From positions 12,362,450 through 12,426,449 of the forward strand of contig NC_134026.1 in NCBI RefSeq assembly GCF_964204645.1: DNA of 64,000 bases, written 5' to 3'. This stretch comes from Tubulanus polymorphus (lineage: Eukaryota > Nemertea > Palaeonemertea > Tubulaniformes > Tubulanidae). Below the pieces are notes generated by a model. It was not told the DNA's origin, did not search any database, and saw nothing but the letters and a program-made list of their open reading frames with translations. This document shows positions 49,073 through 60,172 of the stretch, piece after piece (position 1 is the stretch's first letter; the number at the start of each line of letters is the position of its first letter). Made by a program: the position numbers and the translations under genes.

Positions 49073-50387
49073 TTATAGTCGATATATAAATTTATCTTTG
49101 ATCTCGGTTAAGAGAGTTTCAACTGCCTCAGTCAAACCCGGATCACTCGAATGAAAATCAGTTCGAGTGTCAGCGCACTTATGATCATTCGAATACTCAT
49201 TGTTCGTTAAACTCGTACTGTTAGAACCTAAGCGTCTAAACATTGATGCGCCACACAAACTAGTGTGATGTTTATTATGACATATTTTGCATGAAAATTT
49301 CGATACGCAAGCACTAGAACGATGTTTCCCTAAGCAGTTAAAACATGGCCTTACAGTCGTTAACATGATGATTATTGTTACAAAATAAGCACCTTTGTTT
49401 CTTAACTTGGCTCAGCAAGGTTTCAGCTGTACTGTGCAACGAAATCTCGAACGACTCAGACGAATAAGCTGGTTGCCACGATTCTAGGATTTCAATTTCT
49501 CGGAGTAACGCGTCGCGCAAATGATGAAAGTCCCACTGCATACCACTTCGAAGTTTCGATATATTATACCTGACATCATTAGGCAATTTCCCGAGAATAA
49601 TCGGCACCAGCATTGAACCGTACGTATCGGATTCAATTCCTAATGACTCCAAACTCCTAATTTCAACCTCCCTGCTGTCATAAAAACATCGCAACGATTT
49701 GACCGATTTATCCGGACCCTTGATGTTAACTAATGAGTTCATATAGGCCTCGGAAATTTGGTCCATTCGGCCGAACCTACTTTCCAGTATCGACCTAGCC
49801 TTCACATAATTAGGTGCTGTTAAGGGGAATCCTTCGATAGATGTTCTAGCCACACCCGACAAATGACATTTTAGGTGGCAGAACTTTTCGATGTCCGATA
49901 GCTTATCATGATTGTGAACCGACGCGTTAAAAAGGTCCCAAAACGATTCTAAGTGCATAATGTCACCGGAAAAAGTGGCAATTGTAATTTCGGAAGACAA
50001 ATTTTCGAAACTGAACTATTAGAGGCATTCGGTTGTGATTTGATTTGAGGATTCGATTGTTGACTACAGAAGTTCATTTACGGTGAAGTCTAGTTCAGAC
50101 AATTTGCAGTGTATGTCGGTTAAATAATCGTCGTACTCGACGAATTTCTTTTCGAAAGCGTCGCCCCTCAAATCTAAATTCTCTCGAATTCCACTATCTA
50201 AATTTTTCAATCTTGCCATTTGCGTTTGAGAAAATTTAATAGACACGTACCCACTACTGCGTTGTTTTGTCGACTGCAATTTCACATTTCTTGACCAACT
50301 TCGTAAATTGACCGCGTTGAATCCTACGAATTTCCAGAGCACCAGCAACAGCAGCTCGCCAGTCTGAAGTTGCTGTATCACTAACAC
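49073..50387 (-). pseudogene. BEL/Pao Gag (DUF1759-like) with three zinc knuckles
   Basis: The N-terminal part (50387-50064) is charged and leads, after a short break, into a 220-residue frame at 50000-49338. This has the retrotransposon Gag core (FSGDIMHLESFWDLF, then FCHLKCHLSGVA, LESRFGR). Near its end is CLFCNNNHHVNDC, a zinc knuckle. A -1 overlapping frame from 49366 carries two more, CFNCLGKHRSSAC and CKICHNKHHTSLC, all with C-x2-C-x3-H-x4-C spacing. These bind nucleic acid in Pao elements. Frame breaks show it is decayed, but less so than pol. Confidence 0.88.
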
Positions 50388-50423
50388 TCGGTACTGCTAT
50401 GGTTTGAGGGACCAAAATTTCGA

Positions 50424-50702
50424 ATGGAACGACTCCAAATTGTGCGGCGACAGCGACGCCCGACCCAAAACCACCACAGAACAGACAACAAGTGTGTAAA
50501 GTACGATAGATTTGACTTTAATACCAAAAATAGTGTACGTGACAAGATATTTATAGTAAGCACTGAAAAATGCGATTCGGTTGATCCGTTGTTGACACGG
50601 ATTACTGTTGGTGACTTGACAGTTCGCGACATGCCCAAAGAAGAAAGACTGTGTGATAAATGTGAGGCAGAATGCCCTGGTGACGAAAGCACTTTCCCCT
50701 AG
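50424..50702 (+). CDS. Unknown charged Cys-containing ORF
   Basis: A 92-codon plus-strand frame, antisense to the BEL/Pao leader. Its second half is notably protein-like: strongly charged, with CDSVDPLLTRITVGDLTV and a CDKCEAEC cluster near the end. The opposite strand lacks such composition. I recognise no family. It could be an exon or the end of a gene interrupted by the retroelement, or chance. Neither splice sites nor a promoter are evident. Confidence 0.25.
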   Translation: MERLQIVRRQRRPTQNHHRTDNKCVKYDRFDFNTKNSVRDKIFIVSTEKCDSVDPLLTRITVGDLTVRDMPKEERLCDKCEAECPGDESTFP

Positions 50703-51226
50703 AATGCAACTTTTTCAATAGAATGCTAATTTTGGACAAATCAAACTAACCAAAATCTTAAACTTGTCAACGCAAAGCAAGAAAAAAAACACTAATCAGT
50801 GTGTGTAAGTTCATTAAGATTTGTGCCCGTGCCGCGTCTAGTGGAAAACTCTTTCTATAATATATATTTTTTGTACCGTGTCCTTAATGATAACATGTTG
50901 ATGCTGCAACCGAACGTAACTTCAATATCATAATCCTACTGTACCGCATTTATCTCATGCATTTGTAATTATTCAATGCAAATTTCATGCAGTGAAATAA
51001 AAATGAGAACGTACAGTCATACCTCGATTTAACGCCACCCTTGAGGATTCCTGATTTTGGCGGTAAATAGAGTGTAGCGGTAAATCGGGGTTTATGTTGA
51101 GTCACTCAAATAACTAACCTATCATCTGCTCAGTAGGCTACGAGTAATTGGAAAATGACGTTTTCATACCAGAGTACGAGAGTACGACACACACTCATCA
51201 CCACAAGTAATTTGTTCCCATAATAA
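50703..51226. other. No gene; pogo-like terminus at 51015
   Basis: CAGTCATACCTCGATTTAAC starts at 51015 after TA, the style of pogo/Tigger ends (compare 54784). The matching opposite end is not seen. Confidence 0.45.
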
Positions 51227-52188
51227 ATGGAAGAGAGTGAACAACATACAGAAAAAAATTGATGTTAATGAAAATCAATATTATTGTCCATATTGTAAAA
51301 AATACATTGATAAATCTAATAAATCTCATCATGAAAATTCTGCAAATCATTAAAAAAAATGTTATAGATTTTGAGACACCAGAAAATTCCAATGAAAGAA
51401 AAGAACAATTAGAAAATATGAAAAAATATGAAATTAAATGTAATGTTTGTAATGAATTTATAGCAAAAAGGAATTATAAAAGACATATCGAATCACAAAA
51501 ACATAAACAAAATTTGAATAGAAATATTTTAGGAACAGAATATTTTGATGATAAACCTCGACAAGTAAAAACCGGTTTCAAAAACTAAATCTATTTCAAA
51601 TAAACCTTACATGGAAAATGTTAGAAATTATATTGATTCGCTAGAAATAGAAGATACAATTGAAATTTTAGAAACATTACGTAGTAAAATTGGTCCTGCA
51701 GCTATTATATTTAGATTTTTTAAAGGAGCAACAATAGAAGATTATAGTTAATTTATTAAAATAATGGTAAAAATAATGGACCCTATTTTTACAGATGTTG
51801 AATATCCAAAAATTAGTATCTCTGGGAAAGTAAGTTTTATAGAGTCAGAAGAAAAAATGCATTATAATATTCAAACACACTCTGAAGAAATAATTTCAAA
51901 AACACAAATAAAAGAGAAATTAGAAAAAAATATTCAATGAATTTAAACGCCATATTGAAGAAAGATATTTCGAGGGTAATAATGATTTTATAATAACTCG
52001 ACATTATTATCCAAATGAACAAGATTTTAAATTATTGAGATTTAAAGGTGCAATTCCTTATTCATTTGATGATTTTTATGTAACAGAATTATTAAAAGAA
52101 CCATTTTATGATCAATTAAAAGAGGAGTATGTGAAAGATGAAGTGTTTAATAGAACATTAAATATTTGGAATCATTTTAAGATAAAGA
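51227..52188 (+). pseudogene. Maverick/Polinton-type DNA polymerase B, N-terminal fragment
   Basis: A very AT-rich frame starting at an ATG inside AATAAATGG. It encodes two zinc-finger-like units, CPYCKKYIDKSNKSHH (about 51275) and, after a frameshift near 51350, CNVCNEFIAKRNYKRH. After more shifts (near 51590, 51750 and 51940) comes RFKGAIPYSFDDFY, then KEPFYDQLKEEYVK and LNIWNHFKIK. In order this is the N-terminus and then the exonuclease-domain region of protein-primed polymerases of Polintons and related adintovirus-like viruses. It ends at 52188 against repeat R1, so the exonuclease end and polymerase palm are absent. A host-integrated relic. Confidence 0.7.
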
Positions 52189-52395
52189 GTCCAAGAGTTT
52201 ACGAGTCAAGCGTTCGCAAGTCCGAAAGGATTAGGAGCATTTGTTTGTTACTTCTTTCATATTATTGATTTCTTGTTATTCCAATTATTTCATTTAAGTA
52301 TATTGCTGATCTGTTCATGTTACCAAAAGCGTCAATAAATAAATTTTGAACTGATCAAGTTTAATTCAAGGTCAATGAGTCACGGGTGGCTACTA
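52188..52395 (+). repeat. Repeat R1, plus copy
   Basis: Inverted relative to 45640-45845, about 85% alike by eye, including TATTGCTGATCTGTTCATGT and AAGCGTCAATAAATAAA. It truncates the polymerase relic at its left edge. Confidence 0.7.
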
Positions 52396-52660
52396 GAATT
52401 ACGTTGGCATTAGACCACAATTAGGTTAGCTCGAAGATGCGTAGGGCCGGGCCGGACCCCAAAAATAGTAGCTAGAGTGAAGAAGAGTTTCCCCATAAAT
52501 GTTGCCATAATTTCTGCAAAAGGGATAGGTAACGAATTTCGGTTCCTAAGATGTTTGCCTATGAGCCATAAGCAGGATTTCCCCTGAATTTACGCGCTTA
52601 TATATGAACTAAACTCTCAAATTTCTTGTTTTTACAATAGGATATAGAATATTTTGGAAT
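52396..52660. repeat. Block A of an inverted pair
   Basis: From TTAGGTTAGCTCGAAGATGC to AACTAAACTCTC, this block recurs inverted at 55835-56295, where the second copy has about 200 extra bases in the middle. Confidence 0.65.
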
Positions 52661-53877
52661 AGTGGTCTGAACTCTGACATTCGACTCAGAGAGAAAATAA
52701 ACGACAGAAAAGTATCAGGTGATTACGATAGCCTACTAACGGAACACACAGTTGACAGTGTTAGGCCTGTGCCGGTTGTTGCGTACTGGGACTAAAATAT
52801 ACTGGTTGGTCGGTTGGTTCGGTTGTAAAGTGTGGAAGCCAAGAATCAAGAAAGCCTACCGGCATTCATTTGTCTATAGGCCTATCATAGTAACCATTTT
52901 AAGTACGAAGTTGTTACCGTACCTGTACGTGACTGTACGGTGATATCCACAGTCAACCGTACGTGAGTTCCCTACAAAAGCCGTACGTGAGTTCCTTATC
53001 GACATACGCGCATGCGTGAAAGAATAGGGTTTGGGTTAGGTGAGGCTATTTGTAAATCAACTTTCATCCACCTTGCAGTTACGTTTTGTGGCTCAGTGTG
53101 TAAATCACTGACTGGACTACTGCTGGCATTTTTTTTCTTCGTTTGGTTTCTTATCCCAATATTGCGAGTCAGAGCGTCAATGACTCACACGGCCAACCTG
53201 TGGAATTCACCGTACAGTCACGTACGGGTACAACCGCGTTTTAAGTATTAAGTGAGTACGATAAGCCTACCATGCCTACGTAGGCCTACTACAAACACAA
53301 CTTTTTCCCTCTCGTCGGCCCTACCCTGATGTTACTATAACTGGTACCATTATCACATTGATAGGATTTGGTCAGGACTAGCCTAAAGACTAATTCAGTC
53401 TATGCACTATTCACTCGATATTATTAATATAATACAGTGAAGTATTCACACGCAGAAAGGCTATGATTTGAGCCATGCAATTAAATTTTACTCAGGCCTT
53501 CTCTGACCTGCTGACATAAATAGTCAAACCTAGATCCAAAACGTTCATGTGGTCACGGCTTGTACAGCAGAAATCATTGTAGGCCTGTGCATTTTGCTGT
53601 ACGTAAGTTTGGTATATTACCGATTTCTCCAATCTTGACTTAAGTGTACGGTACAGCTGTACGCATTATAGTAATTGTACCAATGGGAATAGGGCCTATT
53701 GATTGGGCTTATTATGTCCTGCTTTAGAATACTAAAATAAGCCCAACGTTCATTCAAATATCCAACATCGGTGAAAGTTTGATTACTGTATACATGTACT
53801 GTAGGTTTTCATGTTGTATGAATATTTTGCAGTTCAAATGGGTATGATGCTGATTCCAATGTCAAACACATGAATTT
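52661..53877. other. No gene; CGTACG-rich words at 52920-52995
   Basis: CCGTACGTGAGTTCC occurs twice (near 52958 and 52981), and further GTACGTGA/GTACGG words follow. Otherwise unremarkable. Confidence 0.4.
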
Positions 53878-54070
53878 AAACGGTTCCTGAACTTCAATGA
53901 AAAAGCTGAAACACTGAAACGCTAAAAAGAAAACGCTGAAATTTCCGGCAATTTCCGAAAACGCTTAAATTTCAGGGAATTTCCAAAAAACACTGAAATC
54001 GTGCTAGGAACCGACAACACACGTTTTGAAATATTTTACGGACCGGGACCGCTACCGAGTCCTGAACCTT
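53878..54070. repeat. Block B: element with CGGTTCCT ends
   Basis: Begins ACGGTTCCTGAAC and reaches GTGCTAGGAACCG near 54013, a short inverted end pair. The inside repeats ACGCTGAAA-type words. An inverted copy lies at 56370-56545. A small MITE-like repeat, non-coding. Confidence 0.6.
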
Positions 54071-55834
54071 TGCTTTAGTCTCTACCTAATTTTTGGTTAT
54101 AGAGGTATGCAAACACAGTGTGTGTGGAGTATGAAAACCCTATCAAAACCCTATCACAACCGTACAAGCCAACTTTAAACACTATGCTGAATAATCCAAG
54201 AATGTGGTTTACTTCGAAAAGACGAAAAAATCCTATTTGAACATTTCAAATGTATACAAAATATGTTTTGTCAACTTTTGTTTTGTCAACACGTCACGCA
54301 TGACTATGGGCGACTGTGGTATTCTCCGTTGGAGACTGGAGGTAAGTTAAATTTGATAGCTAGTTATAATGATGATGCGGCTTTTGGACAAAAGGGATCT
54401 TACTTAGTTTCTTTTTAATTCATCGGGGGCATGGAATGGATTTAACAATTGCGAATAATTTATTTGCTATAATCATCAGGTTTTTTAAGAAATGACATAC
54501 CATCTGTTAGAAAAATGTACAATTCTTATTTTTATACTATCTATAAAAGGAGGAATCATAGACCAAGTTGATTTGCTAAGAAGGACATACAGATACCGAG
54601 AGCAAAGATTTCTTGTAGCAGTTATTATATTTCATGCATTCAGATGCCAACAGTGAATTTCAACTGTGAAATTTGCAGCAGGATAGCTACACACACAATT
54701 CAAAAAAAATAAAATAAAACGAACGCTATTTCAGTAATAACTTGAGTCAACAAGGGAAAAATAAGTCAACAGCTGATGTACAGTAGTACCCCGCTTTACT
54801 TGGTTTTCCTGGGACCAAATTAGTTGTCTTTAAAAGTTAAGCGATATTCCGAGGTAACCAAGGGGATTTCAATAGAACACGAAGCATTTTAAAACTGATT
54901 TCTTTTGTGTACTCTTGCAGAATGTATATTTAAAGCTGTTAATTGATTAGAGTTAGATAAACGTTAAATTATTGGATCTTTCTTGTTGACTCGTATAATT
55001 TTGAGGGTTTAGAGTTCCAGTTAATCCACAATGTGCAGTGCCTAGCCTTGATCAACACTAAAGCCAAGCCTGTGTATGGGAAAATGTTTTTCGACTCTCA
55101 TAGGCCAGACAAATGGAGACATGAATGCAGAAGGTAGTCTCCAGCAAGTTGAGAAAGTAAACCAAGTTTTGACCTCTATCCGGGGACGACCACTTAAGGC
55201 TCCTCCTTGTAGAAAATGTAAAAATATGAAACCCAATCGAAGCTATGCTAAGTACAATGACAGTTGAACCTTTATTTACGTTTTCAATGACACCGAAAAT
55301 AAAATAGAAATAATCAAATTTCGATGCTAGCACTTATTATGGGTTGTCAGGTCCAGCCTAACTGTACTTTCATTCAACTACTTCTTGTATGAAACATGGA
55401 ATAACACGAGGAGTTACAAGGAATTACCAAACAATAAGAAAAAACTCTTGAGAATTAGAATTACTGTAGTTGAGAATTTATTCAAATGATGTGAAAACTT
55501 CATTGTTAGCTCATACGGGTACATGCACATAAAACAATAACAACAATTTATATCATGATTCACAGATAAATGAAATGTAAATAAATGAAGACAAATATTA
55601 TTTATTTAATTTTCCATTTGGGGGAAGCATGATGGTAGTTTTTGGAACTAATGTAGTTTTGATGAACACATTTTTCGGCTAGTAAGTATCATGTTATACA
55701 GTGTGTCCTGACAATTTCTTATTCCTTCTGATTCAACTGAAGATTCCGGCTCTTGTGAAGGAAATGAGGTCCTCCATCATTCGATCAAAAGTTGAGCTCG
55801 GACCACTATTCCAAAGTCTTCTATATCCTAAAAT
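54071..55834. other. No gene; pogo-like terminus at 54784
   Basis: CAGTAGTACCCCGCTTTAC at 54784 after TA resembles pogo/Tigger ends, and GCGATATTCCGAGGTAACC follows. The ORF at 55076-55267 has no recognised domain. Confidence 0.45.
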
Positions 55835-56295
55835 AAAGTAAAAATAAGGAATCCGAGAGTTTAGTTCCTATATAAGCGCGTACATTCAGGGGAAATCCTG
55901 CTTATGGCATAGGCCAGCATCTTAGCGACGCATTGAAGTAGTTTTTGCCCGACTAGGGCCTACCCAACCTAACTTTTGAAATAATCAAACCTTTAGAAAG
56001 GAGGGGTATCCCAGTCAAGGTATGCCAGTACATCCGAGCCGAATGCCCGACCGTGTTTGGTCCTCATACTCCGAGCAAAAGAGGTCCTGGAAATTTCTTT
56101 TATCATCATTCTGCCTCAATCTCAGGGCCAATGGATTTCATACATATAGCCAAAATTCGTTACCTATCCCACTTGCCAAAATTATGGCAACATTTATGGA
56201 GGACCTCTTCTTCACTCTAGCTACTACTATAGGGTCCGGTCCGCCCTACGCATCTTCGAGCTACTAACCTATTAATTGTCGTCTGATGCCAGTTG
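55835..56295. repeat. Block A, inverted copy with insertion
   Basis: Matches the complement of 52396-52660 at both ends (GAGAGTTTAGTTC... and ...GCATCTTCGAGCTA). About 200 bp near 55925-56130 are not in the other copy. Confidence 0.65.
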
Positions 56296-56369
56296 ACAAT
56301 GTTGAATTGGATGGAGCCGAAAACGACGACCTTGTAGGCATGTCTCTATAACCCGAAAATTCGGTAAAG

Positions 56370-56545
56370 ACTTAAGCATGGTTTAGGACTCGGCAGCAGA
56401 CACCCGCCCCGGAAAAATTATCAAAACGTGTATCGTCGGTTCCTAGCACGATTTCAGCGTTTTTAGGAAATTCCCTGAAATTTCAGCGTTTTCTTTCCAG
56501 CTTTTCAATGTTTCAGCTTTTTAGCGAAGTTCAGGAACCGTTTCA
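56370..56545. repeat. Block B, inverted copy
   Basis: Complement of 53878-54070, including CGGTTCCTAGCACGATTTC and GTTCAGGAACCGTTT. Confidence 0.6.
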
Positions 56546-57243
56546 ACTCAAGCTAAGTGATTCAACACGATCGACATAACACTGGAATAGGTTTGCAGTG
56601 ACTAACAGTTCATTTCATTTAGTCCTATGTACTCTGTAGCCAATTTGGATTTGATTGTAAATTAATTTCTGGAACTGTTAACAAGAGACAAGTAAGACAA
56701 TTAGAAGGAACAGTGGAAAAGCTTATGCTTGATTCTCATATTCAAATTCAATTCAAATTCTAATTTATTTTTTTACATCATATTTACAAAGCATATCATT
56801 GGTTCATACAGTAATAACAATTAGGACAGAACAAATATTATTATAGAATTTTCAAAAGGGTTATGAAAGATCAAGAGTGACTCGCCCGTTTATTAGGAAA
56901 CACACACAACTAGTGGAATAGGATTGATATTTACACACATGTTGCAGGCATAAATTGTTTATCAGTATAGCATTTGTAATCAATAAATCAACATCGGCCC
57001 GAAACCCAGACCAAATCAATTAAAAATTTATTGATTGAATCTACACTACAATATATGTATTTATTCAAATATTTCAATAAAAATATTAACTCCTTAAATC
57101 TATTCCAAATCATAATACGTTCTTATATGTAAATATACTCAATCTATCGACTCAGCAGGTGAGTTCTTAACAGGACAGATCCATTTTTAAGTGTGGTAAA
57201 AATATAGTATAATACAATTTCGGAAGAGTATCCAGATAGTTAA
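56546..57243. other. AT-rich, no recognisable gene
   Basis: Low-complexity AT-rich sequence (for example AATTCAAATTCAATTCAAATT near 56745). Confidence 0.4.
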
Positions 57244-57429
57244 ATAATAAAAACGCAACTATTACAATCTTCATGTTGAAAATGAGCTTATTTACATGTT
57301 ATATTTTTCGATCGATTTCATGTCATTTTTTGAAAAGGACTCGGAGATGAGTCGAAATCGATCGAAACGTATAACATGTAGATAAACTCATTTTCATCAT
57401 GAAGATTGTGATAGTTGCGTTTTTATTAT
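57244..57429. repeat. Hairpin made of two inverted Penelope-like 3' ends
   Basis: Arms 57244-57320 and 57353-57429 are inverted copies with few mismatches around a 32-bp spacer. The right arm and spacer match the 3' untranslated end of the Penelope-like element at 39748-39855 (GAAGATTGTGATAGTTGCGT). The spacer side holds a GACTC/GAGTC hairpin then GAAATCGATCGAAACGT. This is a very short insertion consisting only of a 3' end plus its inverted copy. Confidence 0.85.
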
Positions 57430-58484
57430 CATTTAAAATACAGTATCATGATGTTTCAATGCCAAAAATAAATGCCTGGTCGAATAAATTCATATTTGTT
57501 GATTGTACGTCCGCGTAAGTTCGGTTTCAAAGCTGAGTCACACTTGACGTTTACGCAGTGGTTGAATATTAGGTTCGAATCTGTCAATGCATTTTATTCC
57601 ATGTATCGGTATTTCAATTTACTACAATTCCCATCATCCTGAATGGCCTTGCAGAAAACCCTTCCTCGCTGCTTGGCAGCTATATTTCTCTATTTTGAAT
57701 TATCAATATAACAATAAATAGCCTAATTGTCAAGTAAAATGACTTCCGACTTCAATTATTTATTTCAATTGATAATAAAAGCAACATGATTTCATTCGGC
57801 AACGACTGGGCGACTCGTATTTTTTTCTTGCACGAACCTCCATTTCACGAATATACGATTTGTGCGTACTTTGTAATGTATCCGCCAGTGATCCAGTAAT
57901 AATTTGCTGTAACGATCTCATATAAGTTTGACGGGAACACAAATAGAAAATTATACATTAATTTGTTTTCGTATCGACTTATGGTGATTTATATCAACCG
58001 TGAGATTCCAATTCACCAGATTTTTAAGGCGAAGGTGAAGCATGATTAAATCGTCCCATTTCCATTAATGAGCCTAGCTTGTATCAAATAAAACGCGTAA
58101 ATCATTCAAGTTTGCTTCTTTTACATCAAGAATAATTAATGAAACGGGAACCAAACATGTCTTATGTGGATTAATTAAGCAGCAATGTTAAGTAGAGTTT
58201 TCTCATTTACCAGTTCCTTAAGCTAAAATAAATGTGTGTGGGGTCACGACATTCTAGATTTTGATAACTTCCAAAATAACGGGTAAAAGCGTAACGATAA
58301 CCAAATTTTTCATTTCCCTGAGGCTATATTGTCTCGTGTAAAGATTGATCACATTTTAGATATATCAGGCTGTCTCAAACAAAAACATTGAGTTGAAAAT
58401 TGTTTATATTGTTTCTAGTTTAAGTACCGTTTTGAAATTAATTCAGGATCTATACGTAACTAATCTTATCTGACATCTATTTAT
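57430..58484. other. No recognisable gene
   Basis: CAGAAAACCC...TCGCTGC...TTGGCAGCTATATTT near 57652 recurs near 48515 (inside the BEL/Pao region), which hints at a shared short repeat. Nothing else seen. Confidence 0.4.
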
Positions 58485-58877
58485 TCATTTCAAATCCAAG
58501 GCAATGTGGTGGCACATGTTTATACAGCTATACCATGCAGCTATCAACCTGCTGTCTTTGAACACCTCATCAGACGTTCGACAGATATTCACCATTTTCG
58601 CCAACCATGTTCGTCCAGCTCTCTGTGGCAGTATCCCGGGCACTTTTTGAAAATCAATCAGCTTGTCATGTCTGAACCATTTAATTTTGGACGGACATCC
58701 ACAATTAATGGAAAATGAGACCGTACAGGTGATTGTCGGGCGTACAGACAGCAGATTGACAGGTCCATTAATGTACCGGTAACCTAACTCGTGATAGACA
58801 CTTTGTCGACGGCAAAATACTGTCCATTTCTTACACGGGTCTTTCAAAAGAGCGACGAATTTCTTGGCACGTATCAT
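58485..58877 (-). CDS. Possible immunoglobulin-like domain exon
   Basis: A 130-codon frame with an Ig-like spacing of landmarks: TITCTVSFSINC, then KIKWFRHDKLI (Cys to Trp 16 residues), then TWLAKMVNI and a late WYSCI. There is no signal peptide or transmembrane segment in the frame. An ACACCCAG acceptor-like site lies near 58900 on the minus strand, but no convincing donor. It is free of transposon motifs, so it may be an exon of a host receptor or a pseudogene piece. The Ig reading is an inference from a handful of residues. Confidence 0.25.
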   Translation of the reverse strand: MIRAKKFVALLKDPCKKWTVFCRRQSVYHELGYRYINGPVNLLSVRPTITCTVSFSINCGCPSKIKWFRHDKLIDFQKVPGILPQRAGRTWLAKMVNICRTSDEVFKDSRLIAAWYSCINMCHHIALDLK

Positions 58878-59436
58878 AGATTTGGCTGCGTACGTCTGGG
58901 TGTAGCCATTTTTAAAGCACCGTTGCCGTGGCGAGCCTCAATACTTTGGGAAGGTGAAACTACGTTGAAGCGATGATGATTGCCTAATGAAAATTCATTA
59001 CTGCTGACTTTTTAGATTAATTCAATTTGATATCAATCATTCATCCGACAATCCCCAATGACCTCCCGCAGTTTTAGAGGATATTGATTCGTCAAACATA
59101 AGAAAACATGGCAAATTCGAAAGTGGGTTAAGATGGCAATTGGGGTAATATATCCACCCTTAATATCTTGCTGGAAGAGCTCGAGTGCTGGTTGGAAGTA
59201 CCATTCCAGTTCCAGTGTATAGAAATACTTGCAAGTTAATTCGGAGGGAAAGTTCTAATAAGCTTATTGCGTCAGTTTGGTGAATCATAAGACTATTAGC
59301 CATTATTCTGACATTAGATCACTGTTCTATATATTGTATGAACATGTGAAATAATCTGCTGACTCAATTGAGCAGTGTACAGTAGTAATTGGAATATCAG
59401 GGTTCAGATAAGAGGTCGTGAGGTCAACAACAACAA
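58878..59436. other. Flank between host sequence and the Polinton block
   Basis: Nothing recognisable. Base composition turns sharply more AT-rich near 59437. Confidence 0.4.
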
Positions 59437-59620
59437 AATATTGAAATTAGAAAAGATAAAAACTAAATATGGAGAGAAAGTATCAGCAAATTTAAGTTAC
59501 TGTAATCTTAGTACAGCGCGAGAATTTAAAGTATTTTTACCTGATAAATGGGTTTCCTTGAGTACAGAGGATTTAAAAGATTTAGAAGGATTTAAAATAA
59601 TTTACCATGGGAAAAAATGA
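59437..59620 (+). CDS. Small conserved-style ORF of the Polinton block (partial 5' end)
   Basis: About 60 codons on the plus strand, opposite to the other genes. It has a Lys-rich start (KLEKIKTKYGEKV), an internal EFKVFLPDKWVSL and an end EGFKIIYHGKK. Small proteins of this style are common in Polinton-type genomes, but I do not know the function. The open frame extends left to 59375 into sequence of host-like composition, so the true start is probably lost at the junction. Confidence 0.5.
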
Positions 59621-59803
59621 AGACGGGCATCATGGTTTAGAAGTTGTTGATTAAAAAAAATAAATTGATAATAAAATTAATTAAATATTAAGAATCCGAA
59701 ATGACTTATCTGGACAATTTTATTGCTCCGGATAGATAGACAAAAGTACTGAGATATTTAATTAATTAAAAATGAAATTATTTTTTTGCTTTTTTCTTAA
59801 ATA

Positions 59804-60172
59804 TTAATCCGTTTCTTTTATTGTGAATTTCAGAATTTCAGAAGTATTTTCATTTTTGATAATAGTAGTTTCAGAATTATAAATATCATAAATTTTATTT
59901 GATTTTTTATACCAACTACACCCAATCAAAATGAACACAATTACAAATCCAGTTGTAAAATATAAATATTTATCAAATATTCTATTATCAGAAGGAGTAG
60001 AAATAAAAATCTTTTCACCTTTATTATTAACATTTTCATTACTTATTTTTTCTTTTATAGCTTTTTTAAATTCTCTCGATTTAATTCCTAATTGCCGAGA
60101 CCATTCAATTTGTTTCTGTGATCTCGGTTTTTTCTTCACAGTTAATCCTTTCACCTCTTCCACTTCGCTCAT
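59804..60172 (-). CDS. Small single-pass membrane protein of the Polinton block
   Basis: A 122-codon frame from an ATG in ACAATAAATG. The basic N-terminal part holds PRSQKQIEWSRQLGI and REFKKAIKEK (residues 16-42). A membrane segment spans about 69-88 (YLYFTTGFVIVFILIGC), followed by a charged 34-residue tail. Its start overlaps the end of the upstream gene by a few bases. The first 26 codons are partly duplicated upstream (see 60096-60243). Role unknown; membrane proteins of this size are frequent in virus-like elements. Confidence 0.6.
   Translation of the reverse strand: MSEVEEVKGLTVKKKPRSQKQIEWSRQLGIKSREFKKAIKEKISNENVNNKGEKIFISTPSDNRIFDKYLYFTTGFVIVFILIGCSWYKKSNKIYDIYNSETTIIKNENTSEILKFTIKETD

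Larger units (their letters stand above)
46140..50445 (-). mobile_element. Degenerate BEL/Pao LTR retrotransposon
   Basis: Gag, protease, reverse transcriptase, RNase H and integrase fragments follow one another in the order of Pao elements, reading right to left. A leader-like segment with TTTTGGTCCCTCAAACC just precedes Gag (about 50395-50440). Long terminal repeats are not identified at either side. It carries a minisatellite in integrase and an AT-rich interruption in RT. Confidence 0.85.

Noticed and set aside
50381-50692. Minus-strand ORF over the BEL/Pao leader
   Set aside because: Composition is Ser/Leu-rich without Gag features; likely leader sequence read through.
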